Below are positions 14,830 to 22,038 of a DNA stretch of 22,038 nt, piece after piece; the first letter of the stretch is position 1; the number at the start of each line of letters is the position of its first letter. The notes under the pieces were generated by a model, which saw nothing but the letters and a program-made list of their open reading frames with translations, ran no database searches and was not told the DNA's origin. Origin of the DNA: an uncultured Sphingomonas sp. (lineage in GTDB: Bacteria > Pseudomonadota > Alphaproteobacteria > Sphingomonadales > Sphingomonadaceae). Position numbers and translations under genes: made by a program. The DNA is taken from the NCBI GenBank assembly GCA_946482655.1, contig CAMLSA010000054.1, positions 1 through 22,038 on the forward strand, written 5' to 3'.

Positions 14830-14927
14830 GGTGCAACCTTCGCGAACAGCGGCCGGCATGCTGTTCTGCTAACGGCACCACCCTTGTTAAACAATCGCTA
14901 CACTGTGCAGGTGGCACCTTTTTTCGG

Positions 14928-14943
14928 TGTCAAAACTGTGACA
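14928..14943. promoter_or_regulatory. Dyad overlapping a -35-like TTGACA upstream of the RND operon
   Basis: TGTCA (14928-14932) and TGACA (14939-14943) form an inverted repeat with a 6-base spacer. On the minus strand the same bases give a perfect TTGACA -35 box (14933-14928), about 100 bases before the adaptor start. No good -10 hexamer is present at the right distance, so the promoter assignment is tentative. A dyad overlapping a -35 is a typical repressor site for efflux operons. Hexamers GGCACC or GGTGCC recur nearby at 14874, 14913 and 14949. Confidence 0.38.
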
Positions 14944-14950
14944 TTCACGG

Positions 14951-14990
14951 TGCCCCTCATCGGTGCGGGGGCAGGTTCTTGATGAGGTGC
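14951..14990. terminator. Two mutually exclusive stems downstream of prfB
   Basis: TGCCCC (14951-14956) can pair with GGGGCA (14968-14973). Alternatively GCCCCTCATC (14952-14961) can pair with GATGAGGTGC (14981-14990) with one mismatch. The two stems share the same left arm and cannot coexist. The site follows the prfB stop and precedes the RND promoter region on the same strand. It could be a transcript end for prfB or an attenuator-like switch. No T-run is present. Confidence 0.28.
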
Positions 14991-15028
14991 AGCGAATTGC
15001 TTGCGCTTGAGGACAGAGGCAGAAGCGG

Positions 15029-16156
15029 TCAGTCCACGTCCTCGATTTCCACTGTCTCGCCCGATACGCGTTGCGACAGCGCCGCGGCCATATAGCGGTC
15101 CAGGTCGCCGTCGAGCACGTCCAACGGCGAGGTCGAGGTGACGCCGGTGCGCAGATCCTTGACCATCTGATAGGGCTGGAGGACGTATGAACGGATCTGA
15201 TGGCCCCAGCCGATCTCGGTCTTGGCGGCGTAGCCGGCCATCGTCTCGGCCTCGCGGCGTTGCAGTTCCTGTTCGTAGAGCCGCGCCTTCAGCTGCTTCA
15301 TCGCCTCGGCCTTGTTCTTGTGCTGCGAGCGCTGATTCTGGCAGGCGACGATGATCCCCGTCGGAATATGCGTGATGCGGACCGCCGAGTCGGTGGTGTT
15401 GACGTGCTGGCCGCCGGCACCCGACGAACGATAGGTATCGATCTTGAGGTCCTTGTCGAGAACCTCGATGTCGAAATCCTCGTCGACCTCCGGGTAGACC
15501 CAGACGCTGGCGAAGCTGGTGTGGCGGCGTGCCGCCGAATCATAGGGGCTGATCCGCACGAGGCGGTGAACCCCGCTTTCGGTCTTGGCATAGCCATAGG
15601 CGTTCTCGCCCTTGATCAGCAATGTGGCCGACTTGATGCCGGCCTGTTCGCCCGCGTGGAAATCGACCAGCTCGACCTTGAAGCCGCGGCGCTCAGCCCA
15701 GCGGGTATACATGCGCTGGAGCATGCCGGCCCAATCCTGGCTCTCGGTACCTCCGGCGCCGGCATTGACCTCTATATAGCTGTTGTTGGCGTCGGCTTCG
15801 CCCGCGAGCAGCGCGGAGATCTTGTCCCGTTCGGCGCGTTCGGCGAGCGCTGCGAGCGCCTCGACGCCGTCCTGGACCAGCGCGTCGTCGCTCTCGGCTT
15901 CGGCCATCTCCATCAGCTCGATCGTGTCGTCACGTTCCTGCTCGATGGCTTTTACCGCCGACACCGCCTCATCGAGCCGGCGGCGCTCCCGCATCACCTC
16001 CTGCGCTGCCTTGGCGTCGTCCCATAATTTGGGGTCCTCAACGCGGTTGTTCAGCTCGTCGAGCCGGCGGAGCGCGCGGTCCCAGTCCAGGAAGCGGCGC
16101 ACGAGCGCCATCGCCTGGTTGATCTGGTCGGCACTGGCTTGCGCTTCGGCGCGCAT
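15029..16156 (-). CDS. prfB: Peptide chain release factor 2 (RF2)
   Basis: This 375-aa protein reads from ATG 16156, which has GGAG 6 bases upstream and gives the usual start MRAEAQASADQINQAM. A TTG four codons earlier is open but overlaps that ribosome site. RF2 releases the peptide at UGA and UAA codons. It shows the coiled N-terminal domain (RFLDWDRALRRLDELNNRVEDP), the RF2-type recognition loop SPYDSAARRHTSF (Tyr in place of the Phe of SPF) and the peptidyl-hydrolase motif SSGAGGQHVNTTDSAVR. The gene is one uninterrupted frame, so the programmed +1 frameshift that autoregulates prfB in E. coli is absent. It follows the class A PBP gene on the same strand, with a REP-like palindrome between them. 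Confidence 0.96.
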   Translation of the reverse strand: MRAEAQASADQINQAMALVRRFLDWDRALRRLDELNNRVEDPKLWDDAKAAQEVMRERRRLDEAVSAVKAIEQERDDTIELMEMAEAESDDALVQDGVEALAALAERAERDKISALLAGEADANNSYIEVNAGAGGTESQDWAGMLQRMYTRWAERRGFKVELVDFHAGEQAGIKSATLLIKGENAYGYAKTESGVHRLVRISPYDSAARRHTSFASVWVYPEVDEDFDIEVLDKDLKIDTYRSSGAGGQHVNTTDSAVRITHIPTGIIVACQNQRSQHKNKAEAMKQLKARLYEQELQRREAETMAGYAAKTEIGWGHQIRSYVLQPYQMVKDLRTGVTSTSPLDVLDGDLDRYMAAALSQRVSGETVEIEDVD

Positions 16157-16170
16157 AGGAAACTCCAATT

Positions 16171-16270
16171 ATGTTTCATCATTCCAGCGAAGGCTGGGAT
16201 CTCAGGAGGCATATAGGTGCTCCGCCCTTGCCCCACGAGATGCCAGCCTTCGCTGGCACCACGGAAACAT
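16171..16270. repeat. REP/BIME-like palindromic element between the PBP1A and prfB genes
   Basis: The left arm 16182-16203 and right arm 16237-16258 are reverse complements over 22 bases with two mismatches. Each arm contains its own small hairpin (CCAGC-GAAG-GCTGG). The ends at 16171-16177 (ATGTTTC) and 16264-16270 (GAAACAT) are also complementary. This is the layout of a bacterial interspersed mosaic element made from two opposed REP units, and the core resembles a repeat I recall as frequent in sphingomonad genomes. In the PBP-prfB transcript it could fold into a long stem that stabilises the upstream mRNA or separates expression of the two genes. Confidence 0.7.
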
Positions 16271-16281
16271 GGTTGGCCGCC

Positions 16282-18756
16282 CTAGTAGATACCGTCCTGG
16301 CTTTGCAAGAATTCGCTGTCGGTCGTCGCTCGCTGGGTGGCTCGTGCGGAGCGCTTGGCGATCTCCTCGCGGCGGATCGTTCGCCTCGGCTCGCTCTCGG
16401 GCTTGAAGGCCTCCCAGATCACCGAGGCGTAATAGCTCCCGTCCGGCCAGGCACCGAACACCCGGCGGCCGGTCTTGCGGTCGATCCGGATCATGCGGAT
16501 GCCGGCGGGTGCCTTGAAGGGGACGACCGGCATGCCCTTCATTGCCTTGACCGCGAAGCTGTGGAAGACGGGCGCCGCGATCGTGCCTCCTTGGGCATAG
16601 CTGCCCATTGGCTTGGGGTTGTCATAGCCAATGTAGAGGCCGCCGACCATATCGGCCGATCCGCCGACGAACCAGACATTGGTGGGGCCCGAGGAGGTGC
16701 CGGTCTTGCCGAACATCGGGCGGCCGAGGTCGCGCAGCACGGTCGCGGTGCCGCGCTCGACCACGCCCTCCATGATGTGGAGCATCTGATAGGCGGTCAT
16801 CGCATCGATCACCTGCTTCGAACGCAGCCGCGGGCGCGGCATCGGCTTGCCGTCCCATGCGGGCATGTTGCAGCCCTCGCACGCGCGCTTGTCGGCGCGC
16901 CAGATGATCTTGCCGTTGCGGTCCTGGACATAGTCGATCAGCGTCGGGGTCAGTGCGCGGCCCTGATTGGCGAACATCGAATAGGCATTGACCATCCGCA
17001 GAACGGTGGTTTCGCCGGCACCCAGCGAGTAAGCGAGGTAGGGGGGGTAATCGCCAATCCCCATCAGCTTCGCAGTGCGGACTACCTTGTTCATGCCGAT
17101 TTGGCTGGCCGTCCGGACCGTCATGAGGTTGCGCGATTGCTCGACGCCCCAGCGCATCGTTCGCTGCCCGGCACTCTCACCGGTGAAATTCCTGAAGCAT
17201 TTCTGACCGAGCCGGACCGACTGGAAGACGCAGAACGGACCATCGATGACGATCGAGGCCGGGGTCATCCCATTGTCGAGCGCGGCCGCATAGACGAACG
17301 GCTTGAAGGTAGAGCCCGGCTGGCGCTGCGCCTGCGTGGCCCGGTTGAACGACGACCCGCGCGAATCGAAGCCGCCCTGCATGGCCAATATCTGACCGGT
17401 ATGGGGATTCTGGACGACCATCCCACCCGAGATGCCCGGGACGCTGCGGAGCTGCCAGCCGTCGCCATCCCGCCGCACGACGATCACGTCGCCAACCTTG
17501 AGGAAATCGAACGCGCGACCGCCGATCCCCGCCTTTGGCTGGGTGGCGCCATGGCTCGGCAGCGTGCCCTTCGATCCGTTCTCGAAGCCGATTTCGGCCG
17601 AATTGCGGTCGCGCGAGAGCACGACCGCCGGGAACCAGTTGGCATAACCGGCGCCGATGTTGAGATTGGCGAGGGTGCGCGCCCAGTTGCCGTCGGTATC
17701 GATTTTGGCGAGCCGCCCGCGCCAGCCGGAAGCGGCCTCGTAACGAACCAGCCCGTCCCGCAGCGCGCCTTCGGCGGCGTCCTGGACCTTGCCGCTATAG
17801 GAGGTACGGACCCAGAGGCCGCCCGCATAGATGCCGTTGGGCCCATCGGCCGCGGTCTGGCCGTATCGGTTGATGAGCTCGCGCCGAACCTCTTCCATGA
17901 AATAGCCGCCGACGCTCGCCTTTGGCGCATAGCGCGGGACCACGCCGAGCGGCGCGGCGGCGGCCGCTGTGCGCTGCTTGTCCGTGATGAAGCCATTTTC
18001 CTCCATCAGCTGAAGGACATAGTTGCGCCGCGCGACCGCCCGATCAGCATGGCGCTCGACAGTGTAGTTGGACGGCGCCTTGGGCAGGATCGCAAGATAA
18101 GCCACCTCGGGCAGGGTCAGCTCACCGACGTCCTTGCGATAATAGGCGCGGCTCGCCGATTGGACGCCATAGGCGTTGCGGCCGAGGAAGATCTGGTTGA
18201 GGTAGAGTTCGAGGATCTGCTGCTTGGTCAGCGCGTCCTCGATTCGGAAGGCGAGGATCGCCTCGCGGATTTTGCGGGCGACCGAATAATCATCCCCGAC
18301 GATCAGGTTCTTGGCCACCTGCTGGGTGATGGTCGATCCGCCCTTGGCGCGGCGCCCGCTGCCGACCTTGGTCGCATAATCCCACACCGCGCCGGCGAGG
18401 CCGCCGATATCGATGCCGGGATGGCTGAAGAAGGTCTTGTCCTCGGCCGCGATGATCGCCTTGATCAGGATCGGCGGGAATTCGTCATAGGAAAGCTGAA
18501 CGCGCCGCTCGCGGGCGAATTCGGCGATCGGCTCGCCATCATAGTCGCGCACGTTGGTGGGCAGCGGCGGCTCATAGGCGAGCAATGCGTCGGCCGAAGG
18601 CAGCCCGCGCGCGAACAGAAACCAGACCAGCAGCGACAGAAACGCCGCCGACCACAGGAGGTAGCCCGACCAGCGCCAGCTTCGATAGGACCAGAGCCTG
18701 CGAGCCTCGGCGCACCAGCCGGGGATGGGGTTGCTGAGAGCGTGCAGTCTGAACAC
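16282..18756 (-). CDS. mrcA: Class A penicillin-binding protein 1A (bifunctional transglycosylase/transpeptidase)
   Basis: This 824-aa protein starts at GTG 18756; an in-frame TAG blocks starts upstream. The ribosome site is weak. A cytoplasmic tail and one membrane anchor (about residues 31-50) precede a GT51 domain with the catalytic Glu105 in AAEDKTFFSHPGID, GGSTITQQVAKN and RKIREAILAFRIE. An OB-like insert follows, about 330-440, as in PBP1A. The transpeptidase domain has Ser482 in PGSTFKPFVYA, SRN at 541-543 and KTGT at 684-687 (MFGKTGTSSGPTNVWFVG). It polymerises and cross-links peptidoglycan in the inner membrane and is the target of beta-lactams. The C-terminal ~60 residues are charged and Arg-rich. 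Its gene follows amiC after a 59-base gap and precedes prfB. Confidence 0.95.
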   Translation of the reverse strand: MFRLHALSNPIPGWCAEARRLWSYRSWRWSGYLLWSAAFLSLLVWFLFARGLPSADALLAYEPPLPTNVRDYDGEPIAEFARERRVQLSYDEFPPILIKAIIAAEDKTFFSHPGIDIGGLAGAVWDYATKVGSGRRAKGGSTITQQVAKNLIVGDDYSVARKIREAILAFRIEDALTKQQILELYLNQIFLGRNAYGVQSASRAYYRKDVGELTLPEVAYLAILPKAPSNYTVERHADRAVARRNYVLQLMEENGFITDKQRTAAAAAPLGVVPRYAPKASVGGYFMEEVRRELINRYGQTAADGPNGIYAGGLWVRTSYSGKVQDAAEGALRDGLVRYEAASGWRGRLAKIDTDGNWARTLANLNIGAGYANWFPAVVLSRDRNSAEIGFENGSKGTLPSHGATQPKAGIGGRAFDFLKVGDVIVVRRDGDGWQLRSVPGISGGMVVQNPHTGQILAMQGGFDSRGSSFNRATQAQRQPGSTFKPFVYAAALDNGMTPASIVIDGPFCVFQSVRLGQKCFRNFTGESAGQRTMRWGVEQSRNLMTVRTASQIGMNKVVRTAKLMGIGDYPPYLAYSLGAGETTVLRMVNAYSMFANQGRALTPTLIDYVQDRNGKIIWRADKRACEGCNMPAWDGKPMPRPRLRSKQVIDAMTAYQMLHIMEGVVERGTATVLRDLGRPMFGKTGTSSGPTNVWFVGGSADMVGGLYIGYDNPKPMGSYAQGGTIAAPVFHSFAVKAMKGMPVVPFKAPAGIRMIRIDRKTGRRVFGAWPDGSYYASVIWEAFKPESEPRRTIRREEIAKRSARATQRATTDSEFLQSQDGIY

Positions 18757-18815
18757 GGGGCGGCTCTAACAGCTTTGGAGCGCTTTGAAAGCGGGAGAGA
18801 CGGGAATCGACATCT

Positions 18816-20051
18816 TCACTCCCCCGTCAGCCTGCGCGCGAAATGGGTCTCGACCGCCTTGCGCACGCCCACGGCGATGTTGCGGCGATATTCCTTCGAC
18901 GACAGCAGGGCGAGGTCGTCGTAGTTCGAGATATAGCCGGTCTCGAGCAGCACCGACGGGACATCGGGTGCTTTGAGGACGATCAGGCCGGCGAAGCGGT
19001 GCGCGTCGTCCTTGAAATGGATGGTGGGCTCCATTTCGCGCTGCAGGACGCTCGCGAATTGCGACGAGATGTTCATCGTCTCGCGCTGGGCGAGATCGAG
19101 GAGGATCGATGAGACCTCGCTGTTCTCGCCGCCCAGGTCGACACCGTTGAGGATGTCGGCGCGATTCTCCTTCGCGGCGAGCTGGGCCGCGACCCGGTCC
19201 GAAGCGACCTCCGACAGGGTGTAGATGCTGGCGCCCCGCGCGGCCGTGTTGACCGCGCTGTCGGCATGCACCGAGATGAACAGGTCGGCCTTCAGCCGAC
19301 GGGCGATCTCGCGTCGTTCGCCGAGCACCAGGAAACGGTCGTCGCTGCGCGTCAGCGCGACGCGGACGCGGCCCGAGGCGGCCAGCTCGTCGCGAATCGC
19401 CTTCGAGATGGCGAGGGCGATGTCCTTTTCCTTGACCGTGCCGTTGCTCGATTGCGATCCCGGATCATGGCCGCCATGACCCGGGTCGATCACCACCAGC
19501 GGGCGCTTGGTGCCGCGCGCGCCCGTGACGACCGGGGTCGGCAGCGGCCTGGGCGGATCGAGCGGCACGGTGATGCCGCCGCGCTGGGCCACGCGCGCGT
19601 CGACAGGCTTGGCCTTGTCGAGGCCGAACAACTGGCGTCCCCTGCGCACCGCCTTGCCGAACAGGCCCTCGCTCACCGGCTTGAGGCTTAACGTCAGGGC
19701 AAGATGATCGGCCGAGAAGGTCGCGTCCGAAACGACTGCGGGCCTGTTCAGTTCGAACACCACCCGTGCGGTGTTGGGATCATATTGGCCATGCCGGGTT
19801 GAGGCGATCAGTCCTCCCGAAGCGGCGACCCGGCCCATCCTCGCGCCCGGCAGGTCGACAGCGATCCGCTGCGGTGCCGCGAGCATGAAGGCCGATGCGG
19901 TGGCGATGGGCTGGTCGAATTTGAGCGTCACCGTGAGATCGCCGATCTCGATCGCCGAAACGGTCGCCGCCCGCGCCGTCGCCGGAAACAGCAGCAGAAA
20001 AAGCGCAAGGAGGCAGAGGGCGAGGTGCTGGCTGAAGTCTGGTCTTGGCAA
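18816..20051 (-). CDS. amiC: N-acetylmuramoyl-L-alanine amidase, AmiC type
   Basis: The gene encodes 411 aa from a TTG at 20051. No in-frame ATG or GTG gives a complete signal peptide, so the TTG start is my best choice but is uncertain. Residues 1-28 are the signal peptide (FLLLFPATARA before ATV). An AMIN domain, about 30-125 (AIEIGDLTVTLKFDQP, RIAVDLPGA, ARVVFELNRP), should direct it to the division site. The amidase_3 domain is about 183-405, with zinc ligands His192 (DPGHGGHDPG), Glu208 (VKEKDIAL), His262 (SVHADSA) and catalytic Glu370 (LLETGYISN). It cuts the bond between MurNAc and the stem peptide during daughter-cell separation, usually under EnvC/NlpD-type activators, none of which is in the window. 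A helical insert around 285-335 (residues ADILNGVDLGGEN onward) fits the autoinhibitory helix of this family. Confidence 0.94.
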   Translation of the reverse strand: MPRPDFSQHLALCLLALFLLLFPATARAATVSAIEIGDLTVTLKFDQPIATASAFMLAAPQRIAVDLPGARMGRVAASGGLIASTRHGQYDPNTARVVFELNRPAVVSDATFSADHLALTLSLKPVSEGLFGKAVRRGRQLFGLDKAKPVDARVAQRGGITVPLDPPRPLPTPVVTGARGTKRPLVVIDPGHGGHDPGSQSSNGTVKEKDIALAISKAIRDELAASGRVRVALTRSDDRFLVLGERREIARRLKADLFISVHADSAVNTAARGASIYTLSEVASDRVAAQLAAKENRADILNGVDLGGENSEVSSILLDLAQRETMNISSQFASVLQREMEPTIHFKDDAHRFAGLIVLKAPDVPSVLLETGYISNYDDLALLSSKEYRRNIAVGVRKAVETHFARRLTGE

Positions 20052-20516
20052 AATGGCCCCGCGATACCCGGCCGGTCCCGAAACGCCGACAGCGCCGTCA
20101 CTTAACCAAAGCCCGACCGCTCTTGTCCAGTGTGATGCTTGCCCCCATCTTCATCGGATGCTAGCACCGCTTGTCCGGAAGTCGGCCGATGTGCGCCTTT
20201 TGCGCGGATCTCGAACGCCCTTCCGGGCCTGCCGTCGTGATTTTGGCGACGGTGTAACAGGTTGACGATCGCATGAGTCATTTTTCGCCCCGTTCCGAAC
20301 GCTGCCAGACTCCTGGCGGCGCATGGAACGGCGCCTTCTATCCGGCGTATCGCGCCGGATGTGACGATGCATCGGCTGCGTATACCCATTTTTTTTCACC
20401 TTTGATGATGCGTTCGGACGCGACGCGGCTTGCCGTAGCGCCCGGCGCCTCATCTTCAGCATATCGCGTGTGCCGCCCCGGCGATGCCGCCGGCGCATGC
20501 GCCTGGAGAGCTTTGA
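20052..20516. other. 465-bp divergent intergenic region between amiC and rne, likely long rne leader
   Basis: No convincing gene lies here. Both divergent promoters must be inside, but I could not assign clear -35/-10 pairs; TTGACG at 20262-20267 is the best -35-like hexamer toward rne and lacks a good -10. The half nearest rne contains three successive potential RNA hairpins (20304-20317, 20318-20335, 20340-20360) and then a run of eight T (20389-20396). The rne ribosome site GGAGAG is at 20505-20510. A TGCTAGCA palindrome is on the amiC side at about 20158-20165. Confidence 0.6.
20304..20360 (+). promoter_or_regulatory. Three consecutive hairpins in the presumed rne 5' leader
   Basis: GCCAG (20304-20308) pairs with CTGGC (20313-20317), GGCGC (20318-20322) with GCGCC (20331-20335), and ATCCGGCG (20340-20347) with CGCCGGAT (20353-20360). 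The third has a perfect 8-bp stem and 5-base loop. In E. coli, RNase E binds hairpins in its own 5' leader and lowers its own mRNA. A similar autoregulatory role here is an analogy, not shown by sequence. Confidence 0.4.
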
Positions 20517-22038
20517 ATGACAACCCGCATGCTTATCGACGCACGCCACCGGGAGGAAACCCGGGTCGCGGTCGTCCAGGGGAACCGGATCGAGGAGTTT
20601 GACTTTGAGTCTGCCGAAAGGAAGCAGCTCAAGGGGAATATCTATCTCGCAAAGGTAACGAGGGTAGAACCATCGCTGCAGGCGGCCTTCGTCGACTATG
20701 GCGGCAACCGCCACGGTTTCCTGGCCTTTTCGGAAATCCACCCCGATTATTATCAGATCCCCAAGGAGGACCGCGAAGCGCTGCTCCGCGAGGAAGCCGA
20801 GCATGCCGCCGAGGAAGAGGCGCTGCGCGCCCGCGAATCCGAGCATGACGAGGATATCGACGAGGTCGAGGAAGAAGGTCGCGATCATCACGATGACGAC
20901 CATGACCATGACCATGACGAGGATGGCGAGAGCGGCGAAGACCGCAAGCCGCGTCCGCGCCGTGAGTCGGTCGGTGGCGGTTCCGATGATGTCGAAAATC
21001 TCCGCCAGCGGCGGATGAGTCTGCGCCGACGCTACAAGATTCAGGACGTGATCCGCCGGCGCCAGGTGCTGCTGGTGCAGGTCGTCAAGGAGGAGCGTGG
21101 CAATAAGGGCGCGGCGCTGACTACCTATCTTTCACTGGCTGGCCGCTATTGCGTGCTGATGCCCAACACCAGCCATGGCGGCGGCATCAGCCGCAAGATC
21201 TCGAACGCGGCCGATCGCAAGCGGCTCAAGACGATCATGGCCGAGCTGAACCTGCCGCGGACGATGGGCTGCATCGTGCGGACCGCCGGCCTCCAGCGTA
21301 CGAAGACCGAGATTAAACGCGATTTCGACTATCTCGCCCGTCTCTGGGACGAGATTCGCGAGAATACACTCCAATCGTCGGCACCAGCTTTGATCTATGG
21401 CGACAGCGACCTGATCAAGCGGGCGATCCGCGACATTTACAATCGCGATATCGACCAGGTGATCGTCGAGGGCGAGGAGGGCTATCGCCAGGCTCGCGCC
21501 TTCATGAAGCTGCTGATGCCGAGCCACGCCAAGAAGGTCGAGCTCTATGCCGACGCGGTGCCGCTGTTCCAGCGTTTCGGCGTCGAGGATCAGCTCGCGG
21601 CGATGTACCAGCCGTTGGTCCAGCTCAAGTCGGGCGGCTATCTCGTGATCAACCCTACCGAGGCGCTGGTCTCGATCGACATCAACTCGGGCCGATCCAC
21701 GCGCGAGCATAACATCGAGCAGACCGCGACCGCGACCAACCTCGAGGCCGCACATGAGATCGCCCGCCAGCTGCGGCTGCGCGACATGGCCGGCCTTGTC
21801 GTCATCGACTTCATCGACATGGAGAACAACTCCAATATCCGCAAGGTCGAGAAGGCGATGAAGGAAGCGCTCAAGAATGACCGCGCCCGTATCCAGGTCG
21901 GCCGCATTTCCAGCTTCGGCCTGTTCGAGATGAGCCGCCAGCGGCTGCGCACCGGCGTGCTCGAAGCCTCGACCCGGCAGTGTCCGCATTGCGAGGGCAC
22001 CGGCCTGATCCGAACCGCCTCGTCGGCGGGCCTGTCCG
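20517..22038 (+). CDS. rne: Ribonuclease E, 5' part (catalytic half), truncated by the window end
   Basis: The frame runs from ATG 20517 (GGAGAG 8 bases upstream) to the window end; 507 residues are visible. RNase E is the endonuclease that starts mRNA decay and processes rRNA and tRNA, scaffolding the degradosome at the membrane. The S1-like RNA-binding domain (NIYLAKVTRVEPSLQAAFVDYG, then VQVVKEERGNKGAALTTYLSL) is split by an ~85-residue charged insert (about 83-167) that is rich in Glu and Asp and has a His/Asp alternation (HDHDHDED). Catalytic Asp388 (LVSIDINSG) and Asp431 (LVVIDFIDM) are 43 residues apart, as in E. coli. The Zn-link CPHC is at 489-492 (E. coli 404-407, the same offset of 85). 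The C-terminal scaffold half lies beyond the window. Confidence 0.97.
   Translation, partial: MTTRMLIDARHREETRVAVVQGNRIEEFDFESAERKQLKGNIYLAKVTRVEPSLQAAFVDYGGNRHGFLAFSEIHPDYYQIPKEDREALLREEAEHAAEEEALRARESEHDEDIDEVEEEGRDHHDDDHDHDHDEDGESGEDRKPRPRRESVGGGSDDVENLRQRRMSLRRRYKIQDVIRRRQVLLVQVVKEERGNKGAALTTYLSLAGRYCVLMPNTSHGGGISRKISNAADRKRLKTIMAELNLPRTMGCIVRTAGLQRTKTEIKRDFDYLARLWDEIRENTLQSSAPALIYGDSDLIKRAIRDIYNRDIDQVIVEGEEGYRQARAFMKLLMPSHAKKVELYADAVPLFQRFGVEDQLAAMYQPLVQLKSGGYLVINPTEALVSIDINSGRSTREHNIEQTATATNLEAAHEIARQLRLRDMAGLVVIDFIDMENNSNIRKVEKAMKEALKNDRARIQVGRISSFGLFEMSRQRLRTGVLEASTRQCPHCEGTGLIRTASSAGLS

Noticed and set aside
18757..18815. Short peptide frame from the ATG at 18813 between amiC and the PBP gene
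   Set aside because: About 15 codons ending in TAG, no conservation evidence; useful only because its stop blocks an earlier PBP start.
16171..18924. 917-codon open frame on the plus strand opposite the PBP1A gene
   Set aside because: The opposite strand encodes an unmistakable class A PBP with all motifs in order; this frame shows no domain and begins inside the REP-like element.
20340..20396. Hairpin at 20340-20360 plus T8 as an intrinsic terminator
   Set aside because: The T-run starts 28 bases after the stem, far too distant for a Rho-independent terminator.
20273..20602. 109-codon plus-strand frame in the rne leader
   Set aside because: No ribosome site or domain, overlaps the rne start in another frame, and lies in the hairpin-rich leader; a regulatory leader peptide cannot be excluded but is unsupported.
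20151..20915. 254-codon minus-strand frame with a hydrophobic start opposite rne
   Set aside because: The hydrophobic Met/Val start is the antisense of the His/Asp-rich codons of RNase E; no further protein features.
21132..21989. 285-codon minus-strand frame opposite the RNase E catalytic core
   Set aside because: Fully antisense to conserved rne codons including both catalytic Asp motifs; shadow frame.

Overview
This GC-rich window looks like the chromosome of a sphingomonad (Alphaproteobacteria, order Sphingomonadales). The evidence is the codon style, the cell-envelope gene set, the order rne / amiC / PBP1A / prfB, a sigma/anti-sigma pair without a zinc motif, and a REP-like palindrome built on CCAGCGAAGGCTGG. 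That placement rests on recognition and was not checked by a database search. No tRNA, rRNA, CRISPR array, transposase or phage gene was seen.

Layout. (1) 1-1123, + strand: the 3' part of a lytic transglycosylase gene (mltA) overlaps a Smr-domain gene. (2) 1194-6305: a block of secreted and regulatory genes. It holds a small exported two-cysteine protein and a secreted subtilase (S8) on +; an exported Gly/Ser-rich protein with a PRC-barrel-like end and a second secreted subtilase on -; and, divergent from the second protease, an ECF sigma factor overlapping its membrane anti-sigma factor on +. A GGAAC-N17-CGTT promoter candidate for the sigma operon lies inside the 5' coding end of the divergent protease. 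(3) 6438-8950: malate synthase G (glcB) on + converges with an exported three-EF-hand protein on -. (4) 9028-14829, - strand: a complete tripartite RND efflux operon, in the order adaptor lipoprotein, HAE1-type pump, NodT-type outer-membrane channel, with no regulator gene in view. (5) 15029-20051, - strand: amiC (AMIN plus amidase_3), a class A PBP of the PBP1A type, and prfB (RF2), with a 100-bp REP-like palindrome between the PBP gene and prfB. (6) 20517 to the window end, + strand: the catalytic half of RNase E, preceded by a 465-bp divergent intergenic region with a run of potential RNA hairpins.

How the genes fit together. Peptidoglycan synthesis and cleavage (PBP1A, AmiC, MltA) appears three times. 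The RND operon is a self-contained drug/solvent exporter. RF2 and RNase E are housekeeping genes for translation termination and RNA decay. The most interesting area is 1194-6305, where exported proteins and two subtilases sit beside an ECF sigma/anti-sigma switch. The sequence suggests, but does not prove, that the divergent subtilase belongs to the signalling circuit. Its only two cysteines form a CGHC motif at the extreme C-terminus, its mature N-terminus resembles that of the neighbouring Gly/Ser-rich protein, and the presumed sigma promoter overlaps its coding start.
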